Assembly: GCA_964431205.1 (NCBI GenBank)
Contig: CAYSIX010000038.1
Coordinates: 1 to 23,103 of the forward strand
DNA length: 23,103 nt
DNA from: CAYSIX01 sp964431205
Lineage (GTDB): Bacteria > Planctomycetota > Phycisphaerae > Phycisphaerales > Phycisphaeraceae
Direction of reading: 5' to 3'
The first letter of the stretch is position 1. Each line of letters opens with the position of its first letter. The notes under the pieces were generated by a model. That model did not search any database and was not told where the DNA came from. It saw only the letters and a program-made list of their open reading frames with translations. Both the position numbers and the translations under genes were made by a program. This document shows positions 1 to 7,697 of this stretch, piece after piece.

Positions 1-32
1 CCGCCCTCCCCCGACCCGCCTAGCATGACGGC

Positions 33-539
33 ATGAGCAGCCCTCCCCTGACCACGACCGGCACGGCCCCGACCGACGCGCCAGAGACCGACGCCGAGCT
101 GACCCAGACCGGCATCGTCATCGTGGACCACGGCTCCAAGCGGACCGCCTCCAACCAGATGCTCGAGCACTTCGTCGAGCAGTTCCGCCGGGCGACGCGG
201 TACCGCATCGTCGAGCCCGCCCACATGGAGCTGGCCGAGCCCTCGATCGCCACCGCGTTCGACCGCTGCGTGCACCGCGGGGCCAAACGCGTGGTCGTCT
301 GCCCCTACTTCCTCCTGCCCGGCAAGCACTGGGACCAGGACATCCCGTCGCTGACACGCGAGGCGGCGGCGAAGCACCCCGGCGTGGCGTACATGGTCAC
401 CGCCCCCATCGGGCTTCACCCGCTGATGCGCGGCGTGATCGAGTCGCGCATCGACCACTGCCTGGCGCACGTCGCCGGCCGCGCCGACGAGTGCGAGTCC
501 TGCCGCGGTACCGGGCGCTGCCAGCTCCAACGCGCCTGA
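33..539 (+). CDS. CbiX/SirB-family sirohydrochlorin chelatase-like protein
   Basis: Encodes 168 residues. After a Pro/Thr-rich leader of about 26 residues comes a chelatase core beginning GIVIVDHGSK. His33 (in DHGS) and His99 (in LPGKHWDQDIP) lie 66 residues apart, which fits the two active-site histidines of the small CbiX/SirB class II chelatases. These insert Co2+ or Fe2+ into sirohydrochlorin for cobalamin or siroheme synthesis, usually as homodimers in the cytosol. The length is that of a single-domain form rather than the double-domain CbiK/CobN-type enzymes. The C-terminus carries a cysteine cluster, C154-x2-C157-x5-C163, that could bind a metal or Fe-S centre. No clear Shine-Dalgarno precedes the ATG at 33, so the true start could differ by some residues. 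No other tetrapyrrole gene is visible nearby, so Co versus Fe specificity cannot be told. Confidence 0.8.
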   Translation: MSSPPLTTTGTAPTDAPETDAELTQTGIVIVDHGSKRTASNQMLEHFVEQFRRATRYRIVEPAHMELAEPSIATAFDRCVHRGAKRVVVCPYFLLPGKHWDQDIPSLTREAAAKHPGVAYMVTAPIGLHPLMRGVIESRIDHCLAHVAGRADECESCRGTGRCQLQRA

Positions 540-635
540 GCGCTTCGCCCCACCGAACATTCACGCGTGTCAGACTCGCATCGCGCGCTCACCTGGCGCG
601 TCCCATTGGACACAATTCATCGGAAGATCCATCGC

Positions 636-2333
636 ATGAACACCTCGGAATCTCTGATTCACACGCTCGCCACGCTAGGCGTCGAGCGGGTCTACGGTAT
701 CCCCGGTGACGCCATCAACAGCCTCGTTGAGGCCATCCGTCGTCAGAGCTCGATTCGCTTCATTCAGGTGCGTCACGAAGAAGCGGGCGCCTTCGCCGCG
801 GTCGCCGAGGCCAAGCTCACCGGCAAGCTGGGTGTTTGTGTGGGCACCGCCGGTCCCGGCGCGGTGCACCTGCTCAATCCACTGTACGACGCGCGGATGG
901 ATGGCGCCCCGGTCCTGGCGATCACCGGTCAGGTCGCCACAAAGCACCTCGGGTCGAACTATCACCAAGAGATCGATCTGTACACGCTCTTCAAGGACGC
1001 AACGGTCTTCAATGAAACCGTCGTCTCGGCGGCGCAGATGCCGAGCATCGCCATTCACGCCTGTCAGGCGGCGATCGCCAAGCAGCGTCCGGCGCATCTC
1101 AGTCTGCCCGCGGACGTTGCGGTCGAGCGTGTGCCACGCGATGCCGACGAACATCGCATCTTCTGCAGCCACGCTCGGATGACGCCCTGTGAAGGGGAGC
1201 TCCAGGAAGCCGCGGACCTGCTGAACGGGGCGGAACGCGTCACCATCCTTGCCGGGGCCGGCTGCCGAGACGCCTCTGAAGAGCTCGTCTCCCTCTCGGA
1301 AACTCTCGGCGCCCCAATCATCAAGGCGCTGCGGGGTAAAGACATCTTGCCCGACGAGCATCCCAACGTCATCGGCGGTCTCGGCCTGCTCGGTGTGAAG
1401 CCGGCTGTCGACGCCATCGAAGGATCGGACGCGCTGCTTCTGATCGGCACGGATTTTCCCTACCGCTCGTTTCTTCCGGACGCAACGCCCGCGGTGCAGA
1501 TCGACATCGACCCCGAGCGTCTCGGGCGGCGCTATCCGATCACACTGGGTCTGCTGGGACACGCCCAGCCCACGATCCAGGCCCTCTGCGCCCGGCTGAA
1601 TGCCAAAGGTGATCATTCATTCCTTGAGCAACACCAGGAGGCGATGCGCCGCTGGTTCAGTGAGATGGACAAGGCTGAAACAAGTGACGAGACCCCGATC
1701 CGGCCTCAACGCGTGGCCCGCGCCATCGGCAGGCTGGCCGCTGACGACGCGATCTTCTGTTGTGACACCGGCGCCGTCACCGTCTGGGGCGCTCGTAACC
1801 TGCGCCTGCGCGGGCGACAGCGGTTCACCCTCTCGTCGGCGCTCGCGTCGATGGCCTACGCCATGCCCGCGGCGATCGGTGCGCAGTTGACACACCCGGA
1901 TCGCCAAGTCATCGCCCTCGCGGGGGACGGCGGGCTGGGCATGCTGCTGGGTGACTTTCTCACCCTCGTGAAGTACGACCTGCCGGTGACCGTCGTGGTC
2001 TTCAACAACGGGAAGCTCGGGCTGATCCAGATGGAGCAAGAGGTTCACGGCTACCCCGAGTTTCAGACCGGTCTTCAAAGTCTTGATTTCGGCGCATTCG
2101 CCAAACTCTGCGGCGGCGAGGGCCGGACCGTGAGCGCCGCGGCTGAGCTCGACGACGCCTTGTCCTGGGCGATCTCCAACGAACGCCCGACAATTCTTGA
2201 TGTGATGATCAACCCGGAAGAGCGCACCATGCCCCCGAAGATCGAACTGATCCAAGCCTGGGGCTATGGAATCGCGAGGGTGCGGGAGTTCTTCGGTGCC
2301 GGAGACGACGTGGAGCACGAAGACACACGCTAA
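636..2333 (+). CDS. poxB: PoxB-like thiamine-diphosphate enzyme (pyruvate:quinone oxidoreductase/pyruvate oxidase)
   Basis: Encodes 565 residues from the ATG at 636, preceded by GGAAGA (622-627) eight bases upstream; an upstream in-frame start at 567 is less likely because the family begins at MNTSESLIHTLATLG. Three-domain ThDP enzyme. The N-terminal pyrimidine-binding domain has the cofactor-activating glutamate in RHEE (Glu48). The middle FAD/ADP-type domain includes ALRGKD and LLIGTDFPYRSF. The C-terminal ThDP/Mg domain has the motif from GDG (430-432) to NN (457-458). These blocks follow E. coli PoxB closely in order and spacing. That enzyme decarboxylates pyruvate to acetate and CO2 and passes electrons to ubiquinone at the membrane. 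The C-terminus (QAWGYGIARVREFF) corresponds to the PoxB membrane-binding segment but is slightly shorter. The gene ends with in-frame tandem stops (TAA TAG). Acetolactate synthase is a less likely alternative. Confidence 0.82.
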   Translation: MNTSESLIHTLATLGVERVYGIPGDAINSLVEAIRRQSSIRFIQVRHEEAGAFAAVAEAKLTGKLGVCVGTAGPGAVHLLNPLYDARMDGAPVLAITGQVATKHLGSNYHQEIDLYTLFKDATVFNETVVSAAQMPSIAIHACQAAIAKQRPAHLSLPADVAVERVPRDADEHRIFCSHARMTPCEGELQEAADLLNGAERVTILAGAGCRDASEELVSLSETLGAPIIKALRGKDILPDEHPNVIGGLGLLGVKPAVDAIEGSDALLLIGTDFPYRSFLPDATPAVQIDIDPERLGRRYPITLGLLGHAQPTIQALCARLNAKGDHSFLEQHQEAMRRWFSEMDKAETSDETPIRPQRVARAIGRLAADDAIFCCDTGAVTVWGARNLRLRGRQRFTLSSALASMAYAMPAAIGAQLTHPDRQVIALAGDGGLGMLLGDFLTLVKYDLPVTVVVFNNGKLGLIQMEQEVHGYPEFQTGLQSLDFGAFAKLCGGEGRTVSAAAELDDALSWAISNERPTILDVMINPEERTMPPKIELIQAWGYGIARVREFFGAGDDVEHEDTR

Positions 2334-2430
2334 TAGGCTTCGCCGAACGGTCTATAACTCATGCAACGCCTTTCGTGCCCGGTTCGGAATGGAACCCGCC
2401 TTTTGAGACAAGCCGCATGGGGAGTTGTGA

Positions 2431-3624
2431 ATGCCTCAGGAACCATTGTCGGAGCTCGACCAACAGAGTGTGGATTTGCATGCCGCTCACGGGGGCAAGA
2501 TCGAAGTTGGGCTGAAGGTCCCGCTGGCGTCCACGGAAGATTTGAGTCGCGCCTACACGCCGGGCGTCGCGGCCGTGTGTCGCGCGATCCGTGACGAACC
2601 GCCGCGCTGGCGGGATCTGACTGTAGCGGGCAATGCCGTGGCGGTGGTGACCGATGGCTCCGCGGTGTTGGGATTGGGCGACATCGGCCCCCGCGCCGCG
2701 ATGCCGGTGATGGAGGGCAAGGCGGCGTTGTTCCGTGCCTTGGCCGATGTCGATGCCTGGCCGCTCTGCCTCGACGCGCGGAAACCGGACGCGATCGTGG
2801 CCGCGGTCCGTGCCGTGGCACCCGGTTTCGCCGGCATCAACCTGGAAGACATCAGCGCCCCACGCTGTTTCGAGATCGAAGATCGCCTGCAGGACCTGGG
2901 CATCCCCGTCATGCATGACGATCAGCACGGCACGGCGATCGTGCTGCTGGCGGGCCTGATCAACGCCACACGCGTGACCGGCAAGAAGTTTTCCGATCTG
3001 CGGATCACCATCGCCGGCGCGGGGGCCGCGGGCCACGCGATCGTGCGTTTGCTGCGCTGCATCGATCAGGTGTCCGATACCTGCAACGCGGTCGGCGAGG
3101 TGATCGTCTGCGACTCGAAAGGCGCGCTGCACCGGGATCGTGAAGACCTCGGGCCGGTCAAACAGGCGATCCTGGAATACAGCAACCCGCAGAACCGGGC
3201 GGGCGACCTGCGCGCGATGCTCGAAGGCGCCGATTTGTTCATCGGCGTCAGCCGCGGCGGGCTGCTCGAGGCGGACGATGTCCAACGCATGGCCGCGGAT
3301 CCGATCATCTTCGCGTTGGCCAATCCCACGCCCGAGATTTCGCCCGACCAAGCCCGTGCCGGCGGCGCGGCCGTCGTGGCCACTGGGCGCAGCGATTTCC
3401 CCAACCAGGTGAACAACGTCCTCGCGTTCCCCGGCATCTTTCGCGGGGCAATCGACGCCACGGCCGCCCGCATCACCGACCGCATGAAGACCGCCGCCGC
3501 CCACGCCATCGCCCACGCCATCGACTCGCCCAACGCGGACCACATCCTCCCCGCGCCGCTCGACCGCCGCGTCGCCGATCGTGTCGCTCAGGCGGTATGC
3601 GAATCGGCACGGGCCGCGAAATGA
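2431..3624 (+). CDS. NAD(P)-dependent malic enzyme, short form
   Basis: Encodes 397 residues starting at ATG 2431, with GGGGAG (2419-2424) six bases upstream. Catalyses oxidative decarboxylation of malate to pyruvate. Visible family motifs: catalytic Tyr42 in AYTPGVA, catalytic Lys97 in MEGKAALF, metal-binding Glu139-Asp140 in INLEDISAP, PVMHDDQHGTAIV around residues 159-171, a Rossmann GAGAAG at 196-201, and C-terminal NPTPEISP and FPNQVNNVLAFPGIF. At about 400 residues it lacks the phosphotransacetylase-like domain of the ~760-residue MaeB hybrids. It lies 97 bases after the PoxB-like gene on the same strand, so co-transcription is plausible: this enzyme supplies pyruvate, which PoxB would oxidise. 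NAD versus NADP preference cannot be read with confidence. Confidence 0.9.
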   Translation: MPQEPLSELDQQSVDLHAAHGGKIEVGLKVPLASTEDLSRAYTPGVAAVCRAIRDEPPRWRDLTVAGNAVAVVTDGSAVLGLGDIGPRAAMPVMEGKAALFRALADVDAWPLCLDARKPDAIVAAVRAVAPGFAGINLEDISAPRCFEIEDRLQDLGIPVMHDDQHGTAIVLLAGLINATRVTGKKFSDLRITIAGAGAAGHAIVRLLRCIDQVSDTCNAVGEVIVCDSKGALHRDREDLGPVKQAILEYSNPQNRAGDLRAMLEGADLFIGVSRGGLLEADDVQRMAADPIIFALANPTPEISPDQARAGGAAVVATGRSDFPNQVNNVLAFPGIFRGAIDATAARITDRMKTAAAHAIAHAIDSPNADHILPAPLDRRVADRVAQAVCESARAAK

Positions 3625-3639
3625 CCGCGTCGCTGCCCG

Positions 3640-3760
3640 GGTCTGAAAATCGACCAACCGGGCCTGGATAAGCCCTGGTCGGCCCGGGAAGTGCAGCTGA
3701 ACGTGGACGAAGGCCACGTGAACATCCGGGTCGAGCACGAGCCGGGCGTGAGCTGGTCGC
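3640..3760 (+). pseudogene. Probable N-terminal remnant of an ISL3-type transposase
   Basis: Reading 3640 onward in the frame that ends at the malic-enzyme stop gives GLDKPWSAREVQLNV followed by DEGHVNIRVEHEPGVSW. This resembles the start of ISL3-family transposases, which typically read '..PW.V..V.L...GRVDI.VEH.PG..W.CP.CG' before a zinc-ribbon. Here the expected Cys pairs and the rest of the ~400-residue enzyme are absent: the frame continues into Arg/Ala/Pro-rich nonsense, and no terminal inverted repeats were found. The match is from memory of the family, not a search. It could also be an unrelated chance reading in G+C-rich DNA. Confidence 0.42.
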
Positions 3761-4072
3761 GGCCGTGGGCGGGGCGTTGGCCGGCGGCTGATGGGACGGG
3801 CCGGGCGGTGCCTGCAGCCGGGAGGCGACGCCTCGCGGACGGCCACGAAGGCGAGGTTCGACGCCCGCGCGGCCGAGCGGCGACCACGATCATGCGCGCG
3901 GGGCGCGGGCGGCCGCGCAGCCGCTCAAGCCGAGGGAACGTACCGGCGCGTGAGTCGTGCGTCGCTGCGGCCCGGCTTGATGCGGCGAAATGACGCCTTG
4001 TGCGTACCGGGGCGGGCAAGGTGAGGGGTTGGAAGCGGGCGTCGGGAGATGAAGAGGTGGAGGGGGTGGGGT
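3761..4072. other. Intergenic stretch between convergent genes, no gene recognised
   Basis: About 310 bases of very G+C-rich sequence between the transposase-like scrap and the 3' end of the minus-strand hydrolase. The possible frames on both strands are Arg/Pro/Ala-rich with no recognisable domain and no credible ribosome-binding site. I see no clear terminator with a T-run here. It may be decayed mobile-element DNA. Confidence 0.5.
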
Positions 4073-5338
4073 TCAGGGTTGCGCGGCGGGGCGGGTGTCG
4101 CCGGCGAGCCGGGGGATCATGCGGGGGGTGACGAGGTCGGCCAGGTCGGCGAAGAAGCGGTAGGCGACGTCGTAGTCGTAGGCATCGTCGTTGAGCACGC
4201 CGTTGTCGTTGGTGTAGAGCACGGCGGTGAGGAAGAAGGACTGGCCCGTGGGCTCATGGACGACGCAGGCGTTCTCGATGGAGAAGCCGTAGGCCTGGCC
4301 GGACTTGTCGGTGATGGTCCAGGCGTCGCGTGGGGCGTGTCGGACGAGGCCGGGCAGGAGGTTGGGGTCGCCCCAGTCGGGGTTGTCGTCGCGGGGCGGG
4401 TAGAGGGGGTTGGCGGAGTCGGTGGGGTGCTCGGTCATGGCGCGGCGGATGAGTTGGCGGTCGTCGTCGGAGAGGGTGAAGCCGGGCTTGCCGAGGTCGA
4501 TGTCCGGGCGAAGCAGGAGGATGTTCAGGTCCTGCAGGTCGATGAGCGAGATGCGGTTCTTGTGGAGGAAGGAGAGGGGCCGATCGACGCGTTGGTCGTC
4601 GGCGTCGAGGTAGGCGGAGCCGACGTCGAGGCCGGTGAGGCCTTGGTTGTCCAGCAGCAGGTCGCTTTCGCGTTCGGGGACGACGTGGGTCCGGTCGGGG
4701 AGGATGAGGTCGATGCGTGGGGAGCGGAGGTTGTCCCGGCGGGAGCGGAACTCGGAGAGGCGGTGGGTGATGCGGACGGATTCGAGGCCGGCGGCCCACA
4801 TCATCTCGTTGATGGGGCGGTGACCGACGAACTCGAGCAGGTGGTTGAACGCGGAGTTGCTGGAGACCAGTTGCATCTTGCGTATCTCGTGCGCGATGGT
4901 GATGCGGCCGGTCTCGACGTTGGACTCGTCGCGGTCCTGGAGGGATTCGTCGGGGAAGAGGGGGTGGATGACGAGGGGGGTCTGGGCGTCGAGGGTCAGG
5001 CCGGTCTCGCGGCGGAGCTGTTCGAGGCGTTGGAGGGCGGCGATGGCGGCGCAGGTTTTGATGGAGCTGGCGGGGTAGAAGTACTCGTTGTCGGCGCGGA
5101 AGGCGAGGCGTTCGAGGCGTGGGGGGCCGGGAGCGTCGGCCTCGATGACGCGGGAGACGAGAATCTGGCAGCGATGGGCGGCGGGGTCGTCGAGGATGGC
5201 GTCGAAGCGATCGCGGGCGGCGTCCATCATCTGCGCAAGCGTGGTGGAATCGATCCGGGGTGTGGCGATCACGGGCGTCGCTCCGAGCAGAAGGACAAGC
5301 GGGGCCAGCGTCCGGGTGAGTAGCGTCAGGGGCATCAC
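4073..5338 (-). CDS. Secreted serine hydrolase of the class A beta-lactamase/penicillin-binding fold
   Basis: Encodes 421 residues. The start is GTG at 5338 or the adjacent ATG at 5335; no strong Shine-Dalgarno separates them. A signal peptide covers roughly residues 1-25 (TLAPLVLLLGATPVIA). The three active-site motifs of serine beta-lactamases/DD-peptidases are present in order: S91-S-I-K94 (SxxK, nucleophile Ser91), S159-S-N161 (SxN/SDN position, followed by SAFNHLLE as in class A enzymes), and K345-S-G347 (KTG/KSG). A segment after the SxN motif (GLESVRITHRLSEF) sits where class A enzymes carry the deacylating glutamate of ExxLN, but that motif is not clear. It is longer than a typical 290-residue class A enzyme, with an insertion between SxN and KSG. 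Periplasmic location is inferred. It may be a true beta-lactamase, a peptidoglycan hydrolase or an esterase. It lies 60 bases downstream of the beta-helix gene, perhaps in one transcript. Confidence 0.75.
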   Translation of the reverse strand: MMPLTLLTRTLAPLVLLLGATPVIATPRIDSTTLAQMMDAARDRFDAILDDPAAHRCQILVSRVIEADAPGPPRLERLAFRADNEYFYPASSIKTCAAIAALQRLEQLRRETGLTLDAQTPLVIHPLFPDESLQDRDESNVETGRITIAHEIRKMQLVSSNSAFNHLLEFVGHRPINEMMWAAGLESVRITHRLSEFRSRRDNLRSPRIDLILPDRTHVVPERESDLLLDNQGLTGLDVGSAYLDADDQRVDRPLSFLHKNRISLIDLQDLNILLLRPDIDLGKPGFTLSDDDRQLIRRAMTEHPTDSANPLYPPRDDNPDWGDPNLLPGLVRHAPRDAWTITDKSGQAYGFSIENACVVHEPTGQSFFLTAVLYTNDNGVLNDDAYDYDVAYRFFADLADLVTPRMIPRLAGDTRPAAQP

Positions 5339-5398
5339 CCGCGGGATGGTACCGCAAGGCGTCCGCGGGGGCGATGCGAACCGTCGGAGCGGCCGGGC

Positions 5399-7369
5399 TC
5401 AGGCCGGCGAGGCCGGCTCGAATCCGGCACGGATGTAGTCGTAGACGGCGTCGGGGGTGAACAGCGGGTCCCACTGCTGACGGCCGCGGGCGGCGGCGGC
5501 GTCGAGGAAGGCGTCGAGCGAGGCGGGCCGGTCGAGCGTGGCCATGTAGCCGGCCAGGTCGCGGTTCGGGTCGAGGTAGTCGAAGTCGGCGGTGGCCCGG
5601 TTGCCGGTGTTCTCGACGGCGGTGCCGTTGATGGCGATGCCTTGGCCGTCGCGGTTGAACCAGTCCCAGACGATGTTGTCGCGGAGGGTGATGGCGTTGC
5701 CGCCGGCCTCGATGCCGGGCTTTCCGCCGTTGCCGACGCGCTGCGAGACGATGTTGTCTTCGATCAGCACGGTGTCGAGGTTGAAGGTGCTGATGCCGAA
5801 GCCGCGGGGAAGCGACTCGGAGATATCGGTGCCGTTCAGCACAACGTTGCGACGAACGACGCTGTCGGCGCGGGTCACGAAGAACGCCAGCGCGTTCTCG
5901 ACAAAGAGGTTGTTCTCGACGATCCCGCCGGGCCGGACCTGGATGCCGTGGGACGAGGCGCGGGCGAAGATGTTGTCCCGCACGGTGATGTTGCGGGCGT
6001 TGGTCTGGACATAAACGTTGTGGTTGAAGATGGTCTTTTCAGCGCCCGGGACCGCGTCGTTCCAGCCGTTGTGGTCGAAGAGGTTCTGCTCGATCAGGAC
6101 GCCCTCCCATTGAGCGATGTAGATGCCCTGGCTGTGCGACTGATTCGAGTGGCTGTTGCGGATGATGTTGCGTCGGATGCGGACGTCGCGGGACTGCGGC
6201 TCATCGCCGTTCGGTCCCTGAAGAACGATGTTGTCCTTGAAGAACTCGACGTGCAGGTCCTCAAACACCAGGTCGCTGTTGACCCCGATCATGCGGAAGC
6301 CGGTGGTGGGCTCGGCTTCCGGATCGAAGTGCGGATGAGCCGGATCGCGGAAGTTGTCGTACACGTGCAGACCCACGAAGGCCACGTGGTTCACACCGCC
6401 CTTGCCGACGTTGACGAAGGTCTGGCCGTTGGTCTCGAAGACCGGCCGCGGCCCGTCGCCGTAGGTGCTGACCAGCAGGCGTTCGCCCTCCGACCGGCCG
6501 GATAGGCCCCACCCGCCGAAGACGCTGTCGAAGGTGTCGCCGGCCTCGAAGAGGATCCAGTCGGGGTGCCCGTCGCGGACCAGGCCCTCGGCGCGTGCCG
6601 CGGTGCGCACGGCGGTCTGGGGCGTCAGCCCGTCGTTGCTGTCGTCGCCCTGGGCGTCGACGTAGATGATGCGCGTATCGGCCGAGGGCTCGAAGACGGT
6701 CCAGCCGCTGGTGCTGATGTTGCCGCTGCTGAGCGGTTCGCCGTCGGACCCGCCGTCGCCGTGTTCGGCAAAGCCGACCTGCCAGATGGCCAGGTCGAAC
6801 GCGTCCACGTCGCCGTCGCCGTCGATGTCACCGTTGAGCAGCACCGCTCCGGAATCGGTGCCAAACCCGGTCTGCCACAGGGCCAGGTCGAACGCGTCCA
6901 CGTCCTTGTCGCCGTCGACGTCGCCGAGCAAAGTCTCCTGCCCGTCGTCGGTGGTGATCGAAACCGTCAGGCCGATCTGGTCCTGCCAGAGCCCGAGGTC
7001 GAAGACGTCGACATCGCCGTCCCCATCGGCATCGCCTTGGGCCCGGGTGGCGCCGCTGGTCTGGCCGTAGGACGAAGACCATCGATCCAGGTCGGACGTG
7101 GCGACCCGGCCGTCGCCGTCGAAGTCGCTGAACGAGCTGGGCACGGCCTGAGCCGGGGCGGGAGCCGCGGTCGCCGAGGCCTCACTCAGCGCCAGGTCGT
7201 ACGCGTAAGCGGCCTCGAGGGAGGTCGAGCCGCTCAGCAACAAGCGCGGCTCCAGAGGTTCGAGCCCGCGAAAGTCACTCTCGCGTGTCCGCTCCGCCGT
7301 TGTCGTCCGCACCGGCCCACCGGATCGCCACAACCACCGCGCCAGCGCGGACCGTCTCTTGTCTTTCAT
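5399..7369 (-). CDS. LEPR-XLL surface protein with dockerin-like repeats and a parallel beta-helix domain
   Basis: Encodes 656 residues from ATG 7369, chosen because AGGTGG lies about six bases upstream; the frame is open further upstream but without support. The basic N-terminus leads to the planctomycete motif LEPLEPRLLLSG (36-47), a presumed envelope-sorting signal. Four Ca-binding, dockerin/EF-hand-like loops follow, beginning DFDGDGRV (82), DADGDGDV (113), DVDGDKDV (150) and DIDGDGDV (181), each ending in DLxxW or similar. From about residue 220 comes a DUF1565/NosD-like opening (IIYVDAQGDDSNDGLTP) and a right-handed parallel beta-helix with recurring 'xxRxNxhxxN' rungs (VLIEQNLFDHN, ITVRDNIFARA, GIVENNLFVEN, VLIEDNIVSQR). 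Such folds often bind or cleave polysaccharides, but no catalytic residues can be assigned. It is probably exported. A divergent promoter candidate lies at 7467-7494. Confidence 0.83.
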   Translation of the reverse strand: MKDKRRSALARWLWRSGGPVRTTTAERTRESDFRGLEPLEPRLLLSGSTSLEAAYAYDLALSEASATAAPAPAQAVPSSFSDFDGDGRVATSDLDRWSSSYGQTSGATRAQGDADGDGDVDVFDLGLWQDQIGLTVSITTDDGQETLLGDVDGDKDVDAFDLALWQTGFGTDSGAVLLNGDIDGDGDVDAFDLAIWQVGFAEHGDGGSDGEPLSSGNISTSGWTVFEPSADTRIIYVDAQGDDSNDGLTPQTAVRTAARAEGLVRDGHPDWILFEAGDTFDSVFGGWGLSGRSEGERLLVSTYGDGPRPVFETNGQTFVNVGKGGVNHVAFVGLHVYDNFRDPAHPHFDPEAEPTTGFRMIGVNSDLVFEDLHVEFFKDNIVLQGPNGDEPQSRDVRIRRNIIRNSHSNQSHSQGIYIAQWEGVLIEQNLFDHNGWNDAVPGAEKTIFNHNVYVQTNARNITVRDNIFARASSHGIQVRPGGIVENNLFVENALAFFVTRADSVVRRNVVLNGTDISESLPRGFGISTFNLDTVLIEDNIVSQRVGNGGKPGIEAGGNAITLRDNIVWDWFNRDGQGIAINGTAVENTGNRATADFDYLDPNRDLAGYMATLDRPASLDAFLDAAAARGRQQWDPLFTPDAVYDYIRAGFEPASPA

Positions 7370-7466
7370 ATTGTCCACCTGGAACCCGCTGCTCTTTCCC
7401 TCTCCGAACGCTCCCCACTTCCACGTTCCCCGGATCCCCGGCAGAGGTTCCCCAAATGACGCGGCC

Positions 7467-7494
7467 ATCCTACTTCCACCCATGCCCCTGTCAA
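7467..7494 (-). promoter_or_regulatory. Candidate sigma70-type promoter for the beta-helix gene
   Basis: On the minus strand a perfect -35 TTGACA (plus-strand 7489-7494) is followed after 16 bases by TAGGAT (7467-7472; 4 of 6 to TATAAT). The expected start site near 7460 would give a leader of about 90 bases before ATG 7369. Consensus reading only. Confidence 0.45.
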
Positions 7495-7569
7495 GGACGG
7501 ATTTGGACCGCTCCGAGCCGGCTCACCGATTCCAAACACGGTTTTCATGGCCGCTTGGCGCGGGATTTG

Positions 7570-7598
7570 TTGACAAGCGGACAATGAGCAGATATATT
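7570..7598 (+). promoter_or_regulatory. Candidate sigma70-type promoter for the prepilin-like gene
   Basis: Perfect -35 TTGACA at 7570-7575, a 17-base spacer, and -10 TATATT at 7593-7598 (5 of 6 to TATAAT; TATTAT at 7595-7600 is an overlapping alternative). Predicted start near 7605 gives a leader of about 93 bases to ATG 7698. This is the best promoter match seen in the window. Confidence 0.6.
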
Positions 7599-7697
7599 AT
7601 CATGGTTGAGATTAATTGGCGGGGTTTGGTGTGCCTGTCGCTGACCCGCTCCAGTCGGACCTGGATCATGTTTTTGAGTAGCTCGGGGAGTCACACG

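Larger units (their letters stand above)
7370..7697. promoter_or_regulatory. Divergent intergenic control region
   Basis: A stretch of 328 bases separates the minus-strand beta-helix gene from the plus-strand prepilin-like gene. It holds one promoter-like element on each strand (7467-7494 minus, 7570-7598 plus) and a visibly A+T-richer core around 7585-7625. Possible frames crossing it have no recognisable domain. Co-regulation of the two surface-type genes is an inference. Confidence 0.5.

Noticed and set aside
2359..3846. Minus-strand open frame of 495 codons opposite the malic-enzyme gene
   Set aside because: The plus-strand malic enzyme has all family motifs; the antisense frame has no recognisable domain.
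4049..5323. Long plus-strand open frame of 424 codons
   Set aside because: It is exactly antisense to the secreted serine hydrolase, whose three active-site motifs and signal peptide are clear. The plus frame is Val/Gly/Glu/Ala-rich low complexity typical of antisense reading in G+C-rich DNA.
4254..5474. Minus-strand open frame of 406 codons overlapping the hydrolase
   Set aside because: Its sequence is Arg/Pro/His-rich and it overlaps in another frame a gene with intact catalytic motifs.
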